Positions 19,161 to 27,915 of a stretch of 30,395 bases of DNA are shown here, piece after piece (within the stretch, counting starts at the first letter, position 1; the number at the start of each line of letters is the position of its first letter). Where the stretch lies: positions 1-30,395 of the forward strand of contig PJAB01000300.1 in the NCBI GenBank assembly GCA_002887195.1, in the 5' to 3' direction. The notes under the pieces are model-generated. The model did not search any database. It was not told where the DNA came from and saw nothing but the letters and a program-made list of their open reading frames with translations. A program made the position numbers and the translations under genes. Origin of the DNA: Chrysochromulina parva. Taxonomy: Eukaryota > Haptophyta > Prymnesiales > Chrysochromulinaceae.

Positions 19161-21932
19161 CTAAAGTCGACGCCTTCTCCTGCGCTCCTCGATCCTGCGC
19201 ACAAGGGTCCTTCGGCGCTCCTCCTCACCCAGCTCCTCCGCGTCTCCCTTGGCCTTCAGCCGCCGCCGCCGCGCGGGCTCCCGGGCACCCGAGAGGAAGA
19301 GCGCAGCGCTCCGCAGCGTGGAGACCACGAGCACGGTGCCACCGACGAAGGCACTCGCCTTAAGGAAGATGTCAAGCGGCTCGCCTAGCTGTGGGAACTG
19401 CAGCGAGAGCTTCGAGGCGGCCCCCAGCCCGAGCAGCACCACGAGCGCAGCGAGAGCGGGCAGCAGCACCGGCTTGAGCGCCTCGAGCAGTGTGAACAGT
19501 AGCGGCAAGAGCAGGACCCAGGACGCACGGGCGAGCGCCGTCTTGAGCGCCGTCGGCGCGCCGAGCCAGTCCAAAGCGTCTTCGATCTGATCGGTGAGCG
19601 GCTGCAATGCCCTCTGCAGCGCCTCGTTCGCCGTCTGCACGCCATCTTTGAGAATCGGGACCAGCTGCTGCTTTCCGGCCTCCACCGTGGACTGTTTGAG
19701 CGTGTCGAGCTGGCCAGCCAACTGTCGCAGCGGGGGTTCAGCCTCCTGCAGGCTTCGCTGTGTGGCTTGGACGGCTGACGAAACTCCACGCTGGAGTTGC
19801 GGTGCGACCTCTTCAGTGAGCTTCTTCTCGAGCTCCGGGGACGTTTCGCGGAGCGCCCCGAGTGCGGGTTTGAGGACGGCCTGCTGAAGACTCACGAGTC
19901 TCTCCGAAAGCTTGGCTCGTGACTGCTCGGCACGTGCCTTGGCCCTCTCCCGACGCTCCACCTTCGCCTTCGCCCTCGCCTCTTCGTCCGCCTTGTTCTG
20001 CGCTTCCTCTTCAGCCTGCGCGGCCGCCTGCGCCGCCGCCTTCTCGGCCGCCGCCCGCTCGGCCTCTTCCCGCTCGGCCGCCGCCTGTTCCTGCGCCCGC
20101 GCCCGCGCCTCCGCCTCGGCGCGCGCCTGGGACTCTGCCCGCTCAACCGCCGCCGCCTCGGCCGCCCGCTCATCCGCATCCAGCCGCTCGAGCTTCGCGC
20201 CCAGCTCGTCAAGCTTGCCCTCGAGGCGCGCCTGCAACTGCCCAAGCCGCTCCTCCACCTTAGCCTCCTCCGCCGCCGCTCGCGCACTTGTGGCTGCTTC
20301 CCTGGCGCTCATGGCCGCCAGTTGGGCCTCCTTGGTCATGGCGAGCGCCTCGTTGAGCTTCACCTGTACACGCGCCTCGGCCTGCGCCGCCGCCTCTGCG
20401 GCTGCGATGCGTTCCACTCGCGCCCGCTCCGCAGCTAAACGCTCCGCAGCCGCACGCTCGGCTGCATCTCTTTGGGCGGCGGCCCTCTCGGCAGCTCGGC
20501 GACTCTCCTCAACCGCCCGCGCTTGCGCCGCTCGCGCCTCGTCCATTGCCCTCGCCTCGGCCTCCGCCGCCTCAAGGGAAGCCTCCCGTTCTACTTTGGC
20601 CGCCTCCGCCGCTTCGAGCCGCGCCGTCTCTGCCTGCACCGCCTGCAGTTGGGCCGCCTCCAGTTCCATCATCCGTCGCTGTGCCTCCCCGAGAGCCTCT
20701 TCCGGAACCGACGCCTCCCGTGCCACCACCTCGGCCGCCACCACTTTGAGCTCCGCCTTCGCCGCGGCGTCGGCCGCCGCATCGGCTGCCTCGCGCGCCT
20801 CACGTTCCACTATGGCCGCCTGCTGCTCCTCCGCCCTCGCCGCCTCGTTCGCCGCCACCGCTTTCCTCGCGGCCTCCGCCGTAGCCTCCGCCTCCGTCGT
20901 CGCCTCAGCCTCAGCCCTCGCCCTCGCCTCCACCTCCGCTGCTGTTCGCGCCTCCTCCAACGCCGCCTTCTCGGCATTTGCGCTCGCCTTGGCTTCCGCC
21001 TTCGCCTTCGCCTCTGCGGCCGCCTCCGCCTCGACGGCCTCGCGCTGTGCAGCCTCGAGCTCACGCACCTTTTGCTCCGAAAGCTGCCGTGCCATCGCCT
21101 CGCGTGCCTCGGCCTCGCGTGCCTCGGCCTCGCGTGCCTCGGCCTCGCGTGCCTCGGCCTCGCGTGCCTCGGCCTCGCGTGCTGCATCGATGTGTGCATC
21201 CTCGATACGTGCCGGTTCGGCAGCCGCTTCCTCCGCTGCTTTCGCTGCCTCCGCTTCCTCCGCTGCTTTCGCTGGCTCCGCTGGCTCCGCTGGCTGCGCT
21301 GGCTCCGCTGGCTGCGCTGGCTCCGCTGGCTGCGCTGGCTCCGCTGGCTCCGCTACCGCCTTTTCAGTAGCCGTTGCCTCTGATGCCGCCTTCTCAGCCG
21401 CGGTCGCCTCCGCTGCTGCAGCCGCCACTCGAGACCTCGCGGCGGCGACTGCTTGTAACTCAGCCTGCTTCGCCGCTAGTTGCTCGCGCATCGTCTCGAG
21501 CTCCTTGTCCAAGTCAACGGGGCTCGCCACCCGTTTTGGCACCTCGTAAATATCCACTCCTCTTGCAGCTCCTCTGGAGGACAGAATGGGCTGGGCAGCA
21601 GGCGTCGCCCCTGCCAGCTTCTCCCTCAGCAAAGGGAGCGAGCTCAGAAATTTGTCGACGTTGAGCGTCTCTTCATCGACCTGGGAGCTCAGCAGAGGAT
21701 AGTCCGTCTTCTTTAGTGGCGCGTGAAGCTTGATGGCGCTCAGGTCTTGATTTGCTGCGAGACTGATGGATGGGAAGATGAGAGACCGATGTGCGTCCCA
21801 AGACGATTTCTGCACGGCTTCCGACGCAAAGGCCATCTGTTGGACCACGTAAGGCGTAGGCGTGATTGTCGGCACGCCGAATCCGTGCACGCATGCGCCG
21901 GCAAGCGCAAGCAGCAGCTTCCACAAGGCCAT
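19161..21932 (-). CDS. Long Ala/Glu-rich coiled-coil membrane protein with plastid-type bipartite leader
   Basis: About 923 residues from the ATG at 21932, the second in-frame ATG. It was chosen because a typical signal peptide starts there (MALWKLLLALAGACVHG) and is followed directly by FGVP. A Phe right after the signal cleavage site is the hallmark of plastid import in algae with red secondary plastids. After a roughly 120-residue N-terminal domain with no known motif come about 500 residues of Ala/Glu/Arg-rich coiled coil, including AEPAQP repeats and six AREAE repeats. A further helical part follows, then hydrophobic segments at about 803-840 and 862-880, and a very basic end (EERRRRRRL). 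A plastid inner-envelope or thylakoid membrane tether is my inference; family unknown. The antisense frame (19912-21549) is a mirror of the GCC/CTC repeats and is not a gene. Confidence 0.75.
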   Translation of the reverse strand: MALWKLLLALAGACVHGFGVPTITPTPYVVQQMAFASEAVQKSSWDAHRSLIFPSISLAANQDLSAIKLHAPLKKTDYPLLSSQVDEETLNVDKFLSSLPLLREKLAGATPAAQPILSSRGAARGVDIYEVPKRVASPVDLDKELETMREQLAAKQAELQAVAAARSRVAAAAAEATAAEKAASEATATEKAVAEPAEPAQPAEPAQPAEPAQPAEPAEPAKAAEEAEAAKAAEEAAAEPARIEDAHIDAAREAEAREAEAREAEAREAEAREAEAREAMARQLSEQKVRELEAAQREAVEAEAAAEAKAKAEAKASANAEKAALEEARTAAEVEARARAEAEATTEAEATAEAARKAVAANEAARAEEQQAAIVEREAREAADAAADAAAKAELKVVAAEVVAREASVPEEALGEAQRRMMELEAAQLQAVQAETARLEAAEAAKVEREASLEAAEAEARAMDEARAAQARAVEESRRAAERAAAQRDAAERAAAERLAAERARVERIAAAEAAAQAEARVQVKLNEALAMTKEAQLAAMSAREAATSARAAAEEAKVEERLGQLQARLEGKLDELGAKLERLDADERAAEAAAVERAESQARAEAEARARAQEQAAAEREEAERAAAEKAAAQAAAQAEEEAQNKADEEARAKAKVERRERAKARAEQSRAKLSERLVSLQQAVLKPALGALRETSPELEKKLTEEVAPQLQRGVSSAVQATQRSLQEAEPPLRQLAGQLDTLKQSTVEAGKQQLVPILKDGVQTANEALQRALQPLTDQIEDALDWLGAPTALKTALARASWVLLLPLLFTLLEALKPVLLPALAALVVLLGLGAASKLSLQFPQLGEPLDIFLKASAFVGGTVLVVSTLRSAALFLSGAREPARRRRLKAKGDAEELGEEERRRTLVRRIEERRRRRRL
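21095..21182. repeat. 15-bp tandem repeat encoding AREAE
   Basis: Six near-identical GCCTCGGCCTCGCGT units lie within the coiled-coil gene, preserving the frame and adding helical residues. Confidence 0.9.
21260..21355. repeat. 18-bp tandem repeat encoding AEPAQP
   Basis: Several units of GGCTCCGCTGGCTGCGCT type and shorter derivatives lie within the coiled-coil gene. They give a Pro-interrupted stretch before the long helix. Confidence 0.85.
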
Positions 21933-22058
21933 CGTCGCTCCCCCGCAGCGTCGGGTTGTGTTGCGGCGAGCGCAGATTGCTTCGAGATTGATTACACATC
22001 TACGTGAAAGATCCAACAATTCGTTTCACGCGGTTACGACTGATAAGCATACCATAGC

Positions 22059-22918
22059 TCAGACCTCATCCTTGCCCGCCTTCTTCTTTTTCGACTTTTT
22101 GTTCGATTTCTTGAGCTTCGGCGCCGGCGGCAGCTCGATCTCCGGTTCCTCCATACCCGGAAGCTTGAGCCCCGCGAGCCGCGCTTCTTTCGGGATCTTG
22201 CTGATCTGCTGCTCGGTGCACTGGCTCGCAGTGTCGATGCACAACCTCTTGCCGATCGTCTCCGGCTCGTCGAGACCGCCGCGGATGAGCTCGGTGACAT
22301 CCTCCTCGTTGTTTTCGAGGATCGCGTCGCAGTGCCGGCGGAGCTCGTCGCGCGTTTGGCGACCGGTGATGCTGTTCAGATCGGAGAGCCCCGTGCCGCT
22401 GATGGTGATCGACGTGTCGCCGCCACCATTGTTGACGCGCTGAAAGTACGGCGTGCCCCGGCTGGGCTGGTCCTTCTTGATGAGGACGGATTGGAAAGGC
22501 TGGGTGTTGAAATGACCATAGTCTGCCATCGCAGGGCACACATTCTCCATCACCTCGATGACGCGCAGCTCGCTCATCTTGTAATCGATAATCTTTGCGG
22601 CCTTGCCCGCACGTCGATCCTGTCGAGAAGAGCAGAGGAGCAGGTTGCGCCGCGGAACGCCCACGAGTGAGAAAAAAAAGCCGACATGGCGCGCGCGCCG
22701 TGTGTGGCGAGCGCTGCGGCGCGTGCGGGGGCGCGCACCCTGTGTGATTGTAGGTCGAGGTTTTGCGATGCCTTCTCCTTGAGCAATGCGCGTGTGAGCT
22801 CGTCACCCACGGCCATGCACGCAGCGCAGTCGACATCCTTCTGGTCGAAGCCTTCGAGAAACACCGCCGAGGCGGCGCTCATCAGCCAGCAAGCCACCGC
22901 GATGGAGCGGCGAGGCAT
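22059..22918 (-). CDS. Canopy-like ER protein (DUF3456, saposin-like), C-terminal KDEV
   Basis: Two exons: 22918-22739 and 22619-22059, separated by a 119-nt intron (AGG|GTGCGC to CTCGACAG|GAT, phase 0). The product is about 246 residues. Exon 1 encodes a signal peptide (MPRRSIAVACWLMSAASA) and the first CxxC (DCAACMAVGDEL). Exon 2 encodes KMSELRVIEVMENVC, then RRHCDAILENNEEDVTELIR and RLCIDTASQC: the six-cysteine pattern and the acidic helix typical of Canopy proteins. Family members are ER-lumenal chaperones for receptors and secreted proteins. The tail is Lys-rich and ends GKDEV, a variant of the KDEL retrieval signal, consistent with ER residence. Neither exon alone has the complete pattern, and the reconstructed junction is what makes the family clear. 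It shares 238 bp of upstream DNA with the divergent ABC gene. Confidence 0.85.
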
Positions 22919-23156
22919 CGAGATGGACGGTCCCGAGTAGGAGCGCTCGACGCTGCGACCTGCCACGTCAAAGCCGACGACAAGCACACGCCGTCGGCGA
23001 CCCCCAAAACTTGCGAAGTGTCGCCGCCGCCGCGCCGCGGCGGACGACAATCGCATTCGCCCTGCCAACCTCCCCTCACGTTGGGAAGACACACGCCAAG
23101 AGTACGCCAAAGAGGCTCATGGACCCTGACGAAATCCGCGACCTCATCGGACTCTC
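22919..23156. promoter_or_regulatory. Bidirectional promoter region between Canopy-like and ABC genes
   Basis: 238 bp between two divergent start codons, so it should serve both genes. On the plus side it contains a 14-codon upstream reading frame (23119-23163) whose TGA lies at 23161-23163, overlapping the codons just after the main ATG at 23157. Confidence 0.5.
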
Positions 23157-23163
23157 ATGGTGA
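23119..23163 (+). promoter_or_regulatory. Upstream reading frame overlapping the ABC gene start
   Basis: An ATG at 23119 opens 14 codons ([14 protein letters not shown]) and ends at TGA 23161-23163, four bases after the A of the main ATG. This layout could limit or couple initiation at the main start, if transcription begins upstream of 23119. Confidence 0.35.
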
Positions 23164-25464
23164 AAGGTCGAGTGAGCGCCGTCCGCGCCACGAGATCGAT
23201 GCTCCTCACCCGACCATGTCTCCAGCGCACGCTCGTCACTACCAGCGTGAGTAAAGGGCCGCCGGAAATTCCGTTGGTAACACTGGACGGCGCAGAACTC
23301 GCATTCGCCGGCTCCTCCCAACGCACAGCGCCTCTGGACCTGAGAGTCGGGCCGGTGTCTGCTGGCGGCCACGCGCTGTTGGGCCGCAATGGGCTTGGTA
23401 AGACGCTGATTGCACAAGCACTGGGCTCCAGCGAGCGTGACAATTTTGTGCGTCGCGGTCGGATTGAGCGGCGCGAGGGCTGGACGCCGAAGTCGGTGAG
23501 CCTGGTCTCCTTTGAATCGCACGAGGCGCTGCTCGCCGAGGGCGGCACCGTGTACCAAGCACTCTCGACACGTTCGCACCTGAGCGCGGCGGCCAAGTTT
23601 CTGATCGTGCGCTTCGGTCTGTACAATTTGCTCTACCGACCAGTTGCAACACTCTCGACGGGCGAGATACGCAAAGTGCTCATCGCGCGCGCGCTCACGA
23701 GCCGTCCGTCGTTGCTCGTGCTCGACAACGCGTTTGATGGGCTCGATGTGCCTTCGCGTTCGATGCTCGCCGAGATCATCTCGACCACGCTCAAGGGCTT
23801 CAGCCCTCTGCTCATCCAGGGTGTGAGCGCGTCCGCGACGGCGCACACGCAGGTGCGACGATTCGCCACCCTGCGTGCCGAGTGCCTTGACCGCCGCTGA
23901 TTGCCACTGATCGCCACTGATCGCCATTGATCACATCTCTGAGCAGGTGCTTCTCATCACCCAGCGTGCCGAGGAGATTGTCGACGAGGTGGCGACGGTG
24001 AGCTTCTTCGGCGCCGGCGGCGGGCTGAACACCGTCCGACGCCCCAAGGGGATGGCCGCCGCCTCGCTGCTGGATCTGGCCCTCGGCCTAAATGATGGGG
24101 CGATGCTGCGGCTGCCACCGCCGCCCACGCTGGAAGAGGTGGCTGCGGTGTGGAGAGCGCCGCAGGCCAGAAGCAGAAGCAGCGGTGGTGGCGGCGGTGT
24201 CGAGGGCGGCGGTGGCGAGGGCGGCGGTGGCGAGGCCAGCGGTGTCGAGGGCGGCATTGGCGAGGGCGGCGGTGGCGAGGGCGGAGCGCTTCTGGTCGAG
24301 GCCCGTGGCCTTCGTGTGCAGAGGGGCGAGCATGTGCTGCTCGAGGGGCTGGACTGGGTAGTCCGTCCAGGGGAGCACTGGCTCATCGCCGGCGGCAATG
24401 GCGCAGGAAAGAGTACGTTGAGCCGACTCTTAGTGCGACCCGACCTCGCGACCCAAGGGGCGGCTGGCGTGCTGCGCGTGCTCGGCGTGGGCAGCACGGG
24501 CAGCATGGGCAGCACGGGCAGTACAGGCAGCACAGGCAGCGCAGGAAGCGCGGGCAGCGCTGCAGCGGCATCGGCCACCGAGCTGCCCGAAGGATGGACA
24601 GCGCACACAAGCGACAAGAATGGGCGCGTTTACTACCGGCACGAGAAGGACAAGGTGACCACGTGGACGCGGCCGGTGGCGTCAGCCTCTGTACCGACGA
24701 GCACGTCCGACGGCCTCGCGGCCAACAAGCCCACAGCTTTCCTGCACCCGGCCTACAGCAGAGGCGATGCATCGGAGAGGCGTATGCTTCTGAGGCAGAG
24801 AGGTGCTGGAGATGATCTGGCCAGATCCAATGGAGAGGATCTGGCACGATCCAAGATCGTCTCTGCTCCTCCTGACGTAAGCGCTCCCCCCCCCCCCCCA
24901 CCATCCGAGTCGCATTCGCATACCCCTTTGGCCGTCGAGTCGGAGGGGGAGGCGCAGCAGGAGGGGGCTCGTGCACCAGCCCCGCGACGCAGAGGGGTCG
25001 GATGGCTCAGCACAGAGGTACACTTGAGCCTGGCGAGCTCCGAGACGCTTGCCAGCAGACTCGTCGAAGCCCCCGCTGCGGACGGTGAGGACAAGGAATC
25101 GCATGCTGCCCTCATCTCCGCCGTCTACCGCTGGCTCGGGCTCGACGATGGGCTGCTGCAGCGTCCATTTCGTGCCCTCTCACAGGGCGAGCAGAAGATG
25201 GTGCTGCTCGCGGCGGCGCTCGTGGCGCGCCCAAGGATCCTGGTTCTGGACGAGCCCGCGCAGGGCCTTGACCTGCTCAATCGCAAACGGCTGCTCGCCA
25301 CCGTGCAGCAAGTGTGCGCCGCCACCGGCACCGGCCTCGTGTACATTACTCACCACTACGAGGAGGTGCTGCCGTGCGTCACGCACGTGTTGCTGCTGAA
25401 AAAGGGCGGCCACGTCGCCTTCTGCGGAGAGAGGAAAGCGTACGAGGAGGCTCGCCTGAGTTGA
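23157..25464 (+). CDS. ModF-like ABC ATPase with two nucleotide-binding domains and an inserted WW domain
   Basis: Exon 1 is 23157-23822 and exon 2 is 23947-25464. The intron of 124 nt (GGT|GTGAGC to GAGCAG|GTG, phase 0) restores LLITQRAEE. The product is about 727 residues with no membrane segments. The first 30 residues are Arg/Ser/Thr-rich with no acidic residues, like a mitochondrial presequence. Domain 1 has Walker A GRNGLGKT (76-83), signature LSTGE (166-170) and Walker B LLVLDN (186-191). It lacks the catalytic Glu (Asn191) and the switch His (Gln228). A Gly/Glu linker follows. Domain 2 has Walker A GGNGAGKS (371-378), LSQGEQ (633-638), LVLDE (654-658) and ITHHYEE, all intact. Between Walker A and the signature lie about 170 extra residues: a Gly-Ser repeat, a WW domain (434-465) and a Pro-rich tract. 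Such soluble two-domain ABC proteins (ModF/PhrA group) are poorly understood. Confidence 0.85.
24180..24290 (+). repeat. Gly/Val/Glu-coding short repeat linking the two ABC domains
   Basis: Irregular repeats of a GGCGAGGGCGGCGGT-type unit code for GGGGE and GVEGG segments between the two nucleotide-binding domains. Confidence 0.75.
24886..24899 (+). repeat. Run of 14 cytosines in coding sequence
   Basis: It encodes most of the APPPPPP tract downstream of the WW domain. Such a run is prone to slippage in copying and sequencing, and a one-base change would break the frame before the second signature motif. Confidence 0.9.
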
Positions 25465-25674
25465 GTCGCCCCTGAGTGCGAAAGCGGAAGTGATTTTTTT
25501 CGAAAAGCATGGATTGGTGTTTTGTAATCACATTCACACTCAGCACCTTGTTGCGAGAGTGTCCTCTTCGTGAGTCAGACTCTGCGCGACGCCTGCGCGT
25601 GCCGTGGCCTGGTTGCCTCCGACACTCGCTGAGACCTTCCCTGGCACACCATCCCTTGCGCAGAACAAGCAGCC

Positions 25675-27477
25675 ATGGCGCGCGTCGGTGGTGTGTACTC
25701 CGTCTCCGGCCCCGTCGTTATCGCCGATAATATGCTCGGCGCGGCGATGTACGAGCTCGTGCGCGTCGGCCACAACAGCCTTGTGGGCGAGATCATCCGT
25801 CTTGAGGAGGACCGCGCTACCATCCAGGTGTACGAGGAGACCTCCGGTCTGACCGTGGGCGACCCCGTCACCTGCACGGGCCAGCCGCTTTCGCTGCAGC
25901 TTGGCCCTGGCTGCATGGGTCGCATCTACGACGGTATTCAGCGCCCGCTCGAGAAGATCGCCGAGCTCACCCAGTCCATCTACATTCCCCGCGGCATCTC
26001 CGCCGCTGCCCTCGACAACGACAAGGACTGGCTCTTTGTGCCAACCGGCGTCAAGGTCGGCGACGTCGTGTCCGGCGGCGACATCATCGGCGAGGTCCAG
26101 GAGAACAACATCATCCTGCACAAGATCATGCTCAAGCACGGCACGGCGGGCAAGGTCACCTACGTGGCCCCCAAGGGCTCGTACACCATCGAGTCGTGCG
26201 TCATGAAGACCATGTTCGAGGGCAAAGAGACGCAGCACACGATGCAGCAGTTCTGGCCCGTGCGCACCCCGCGCCCCGTCACTGAGAAGCTTGCGGGCGA
26301 CGCGCCGCTGCTGACCGGCCAGCGGGTCATCGACGCGCTCTTCCCGTCGGTGCTCGGCGGCACCTGCGCCGTGCCCGGCGCCTTTGGCTGCGGCAAGACC
26401 GTCATCTCGCAGGCCTTGTCCAAGTACTCCAATTCTGATTGCATCATTTACGTCGGCTGCGGCGAGCGTGGCAACGAGATGGCGGAGGTGCTCAAGGACT
26501 TCCCTGAGCTGACGATGGAGGTGAACGGCAAGCAAGAGTCGATCATGAAGCGCACCACCCTCGTTGCGAACACCTCGAACATGCCCGTCGCCGCCCGCGA
26601 GGCCTCCATTTATACGGGCATCACGATGGCCGAGTACATGCGCGACATGGGCATGGACGCATCCATGATGGCCGACTCGACCTCGCGCTGGGCTGAGGCG
26701 CTGCGTGAGATCTCTGGCCGTCTGGCCGAGATGCCCGCCGATTCGGGCTACCCCGCCTACCTCGGCGCCCGCCTCGCCTCCTTCTACGAACGCTCGGGCA
26801 AGGCCACTCTGATGGGCACGCCGGAACGCATCGGCTCCATCTCTATCGTCGGCGCCGTCTCGCCCCCCGGTGGCGACTTCTCGGACCCCGTGTGCGCCGC
26901 CACCCTGGGCATTGTGCAGGTCTTCTGGGGGCTTGACAAGAAGCTCGCCCAGCGCAAGCACTTCCCTTCGCTCCACTGGCTGCTCTCGTACTCAAAGTAC
27001 CTGCGTGCTCTGGACCCGTGGTACGAGGTCAACTACCCTCAGTTCCCGCCCATGCGCACCGTGTGCAAGGAGATCCTGCAGACCGAGGACGACCTGACCG
27101 AGATCGTGCAGCTCGTCGGCAAGGACTCGCTCGCTGAGAGCGACAAGCTCATCCTCGAGGTCGCCAAGATCATCAAGGATGACTACCTGCAGCAGAACGG
27201 CTTCTCCGAGTACGATCGAGTGTGCCCCTTTTACAAGTCAGTCTGGATGATGCTCAACATCGTCGAGTTCTATAATCTCGCCAAGAAGGCGATCGAGAAC
27301 TCGACCGCCGAGAACAAGATCACGTGCCATCGCATCAAGACCACCATGAACGACACCATCTACAAGATCGTCTCGCAGAAGTTCCAGCTCCCCGGGGACG
27401 GCGAGGCCAAGCTCGTGGCGCACTTCAAGGCGCTCAACCAGGAGATCAAGGACGCGTTCCACGCGTTCGCCGACTAG
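25675..27477 (+). CDS. ATP6V1A: V-type proton ATPase catalytic subunit A
   Basis: Catalytic subunit of the V1 sector, which hydrolyses ATP to acidify vacuoles, lysosomes, Golgi and related compartments. A single exon of 600 residues, close to the usual length of about 615. Order: an N-terminal beta barrel ([17 protein letters not shown]), the non-homologous region typical of A subunits (about 115-215), Walker A GAFGCGKT (235-242), [11 protein letters not shown] (with the catalytic Glu), [20 protein letters not shown], the [16 protein letters not shown] signature, and the C-terminal helical domain to HAFAD. All key residues are present. The start at 25675 matches the expected N-terminus. About 210 bp separate it from the ABC gene in the same orientation. 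No regulatory motif is seen upstream. Confidence 0.98.
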   Translation: MARVGGVYSVSGPVVIADNMLGAAMYELVRVGHNSLVGEIIRLEEDRATIQVYEETSGLTVGDPVTCTGQPLSLQLGPGCMGRIYDGIQRPLEKIAELTQSIYIPRGISAAALDNDKDWLFVPTGVKVGDVVSGGDIIGEVQENNIILHKIMLKHGTAGKVTYVAPKGSYTIESCVMKTMFEGKETQHTMQQFWPVRTPRPVTEKLAGDAPLLTGQRVIDALFPSVLGGTCAVPGAFGCGKTVISQALSKYSNSDCIIYVGCGERGNEMAEVLKDFPELTMEVNGKQESIMKRTTLVANTSNMPVAAREASIYTGITMAEYMRDMGMDASMMADSTSRWAEALREISGRLAEMPADSGYPAYLGARLASFYERSGKATLMGTPERIGSISIVGAVSPPGGDFSDPVCAATLGIVQVFWGLDKKLAQRKHFPSLHWLLSYSKYLRALDPWYEVNYPQFPPMRTVCKEILQTEDDLTEIVQLVGKDSLAESDKLILEVAKIIKDDYLQQNGFSEYDRVCPFYKSVWMMLNIVEFYNLAKKAIENSTAENKITCHRIKTTMNDTIYKIVSQKFQLPGDGEAKLVAHFKALNQEIKDAFHAFAD

Positions 27478-27567
27478 CGCGTGATCCCTGTGTTGCTGTG
27501 TACCCCTATAGGCTCACCCCTGTCCCGGATGGGCATGCTTTTCCCACGGGGAACTCACACGCGTCAC

Positions 27568-27607
27568 CGTAGGATCGTCGCTGTTCCTACGAGCAGGTCG
27601 CTTTTTT
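27568..27607 (+). terminator. Hairpin plus T6 tract in the V-ATPase A 3' flank
   Basis: CGTAGGA (27568-27574) and TCCTACG (27585-27591) form a perfect 7-bp stem with a 10-nt loop, and T6 follows at 27602-27607. It is terminator-like in shape; in a eukaryote it may only be a 3' UTR structure. Confidence 0.35.
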
Positions 27608-27669
27608 ATGAATCGCTCCAGGTGTAGGTTGGATGGGCCCTACGTCAACGCTGAAAAACATGCTGAAAA

Positions 27670-27675
27670 AATAAA
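27670..27675 (+). promoter_or_regulatory. Possible poly(A) signal AATAAA
   Basis: A canonical hexamer 193 bp after the V-ATPase A stop codon, in AT-rich sequence. Whether this lineage uses AATAAA is not shown by the window. Confidence 0.35.
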
Positions 27676-27739
27676 GCTCGGGGCGTATAGGGATTCGTTA
27701 ACGGGTAGTTAACGGGTTAGCGAACGCCCCTCGCCCGAC

Positions 27740-27768
27740 CGCCCGGCCCCGCGGGGCCTGGCCGGGCG
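27740..27768. repeat. GC-rich inverted repeat
   Basis: CGCCCGGCC (27740-27748) and GGCCGGGCG (27760-27768) are perfect reverse complements around an 11-nt loop. Confidence 0.6.
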
Positions 27769-27915
27769 CGGCGCCGCCGAGGCCGCGTCGACTGCGGTGT
27801 CGCGTCCCCGCACCCCGCCGCGCCGCCGGGCGGCTAGCGCGCTACGTCGGAAACGTGTCGAGCACTGGCACTGCGCCACTCGAGCGCCGTGATCTGGCCG
27901 TAATGATCGAGCCCT

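Larger units (their letters stand above)
27478..27915. other. Intergenic region between convergent V-ATPase A and glycosyltransferase genes
   Basis: 438 bp with no protein gene. It holds a hairpin followed by a T run (27568-27607), an AATAAA (27670-27675) that could be a poly(A) signal, two GTTAACGGG copies near 27700, and a GC-rich inverted repeat (27740-27768). Confidence 0.6.

Noticed and set aside
19912..21549. 545-residue plus-strand frame rich in Ala and Ser
   Set aside because: Exact antisense of the coiled-coil gene. Its repeats mirror GCC/CTC repeats of the real strand, which has a signal peptide and membrane segments.
25540..26976. 478-residue minus-strand frame
   Set aside because: Antisense of V-ATPase subunit A; high third-position GC keeps the opposite frame open.
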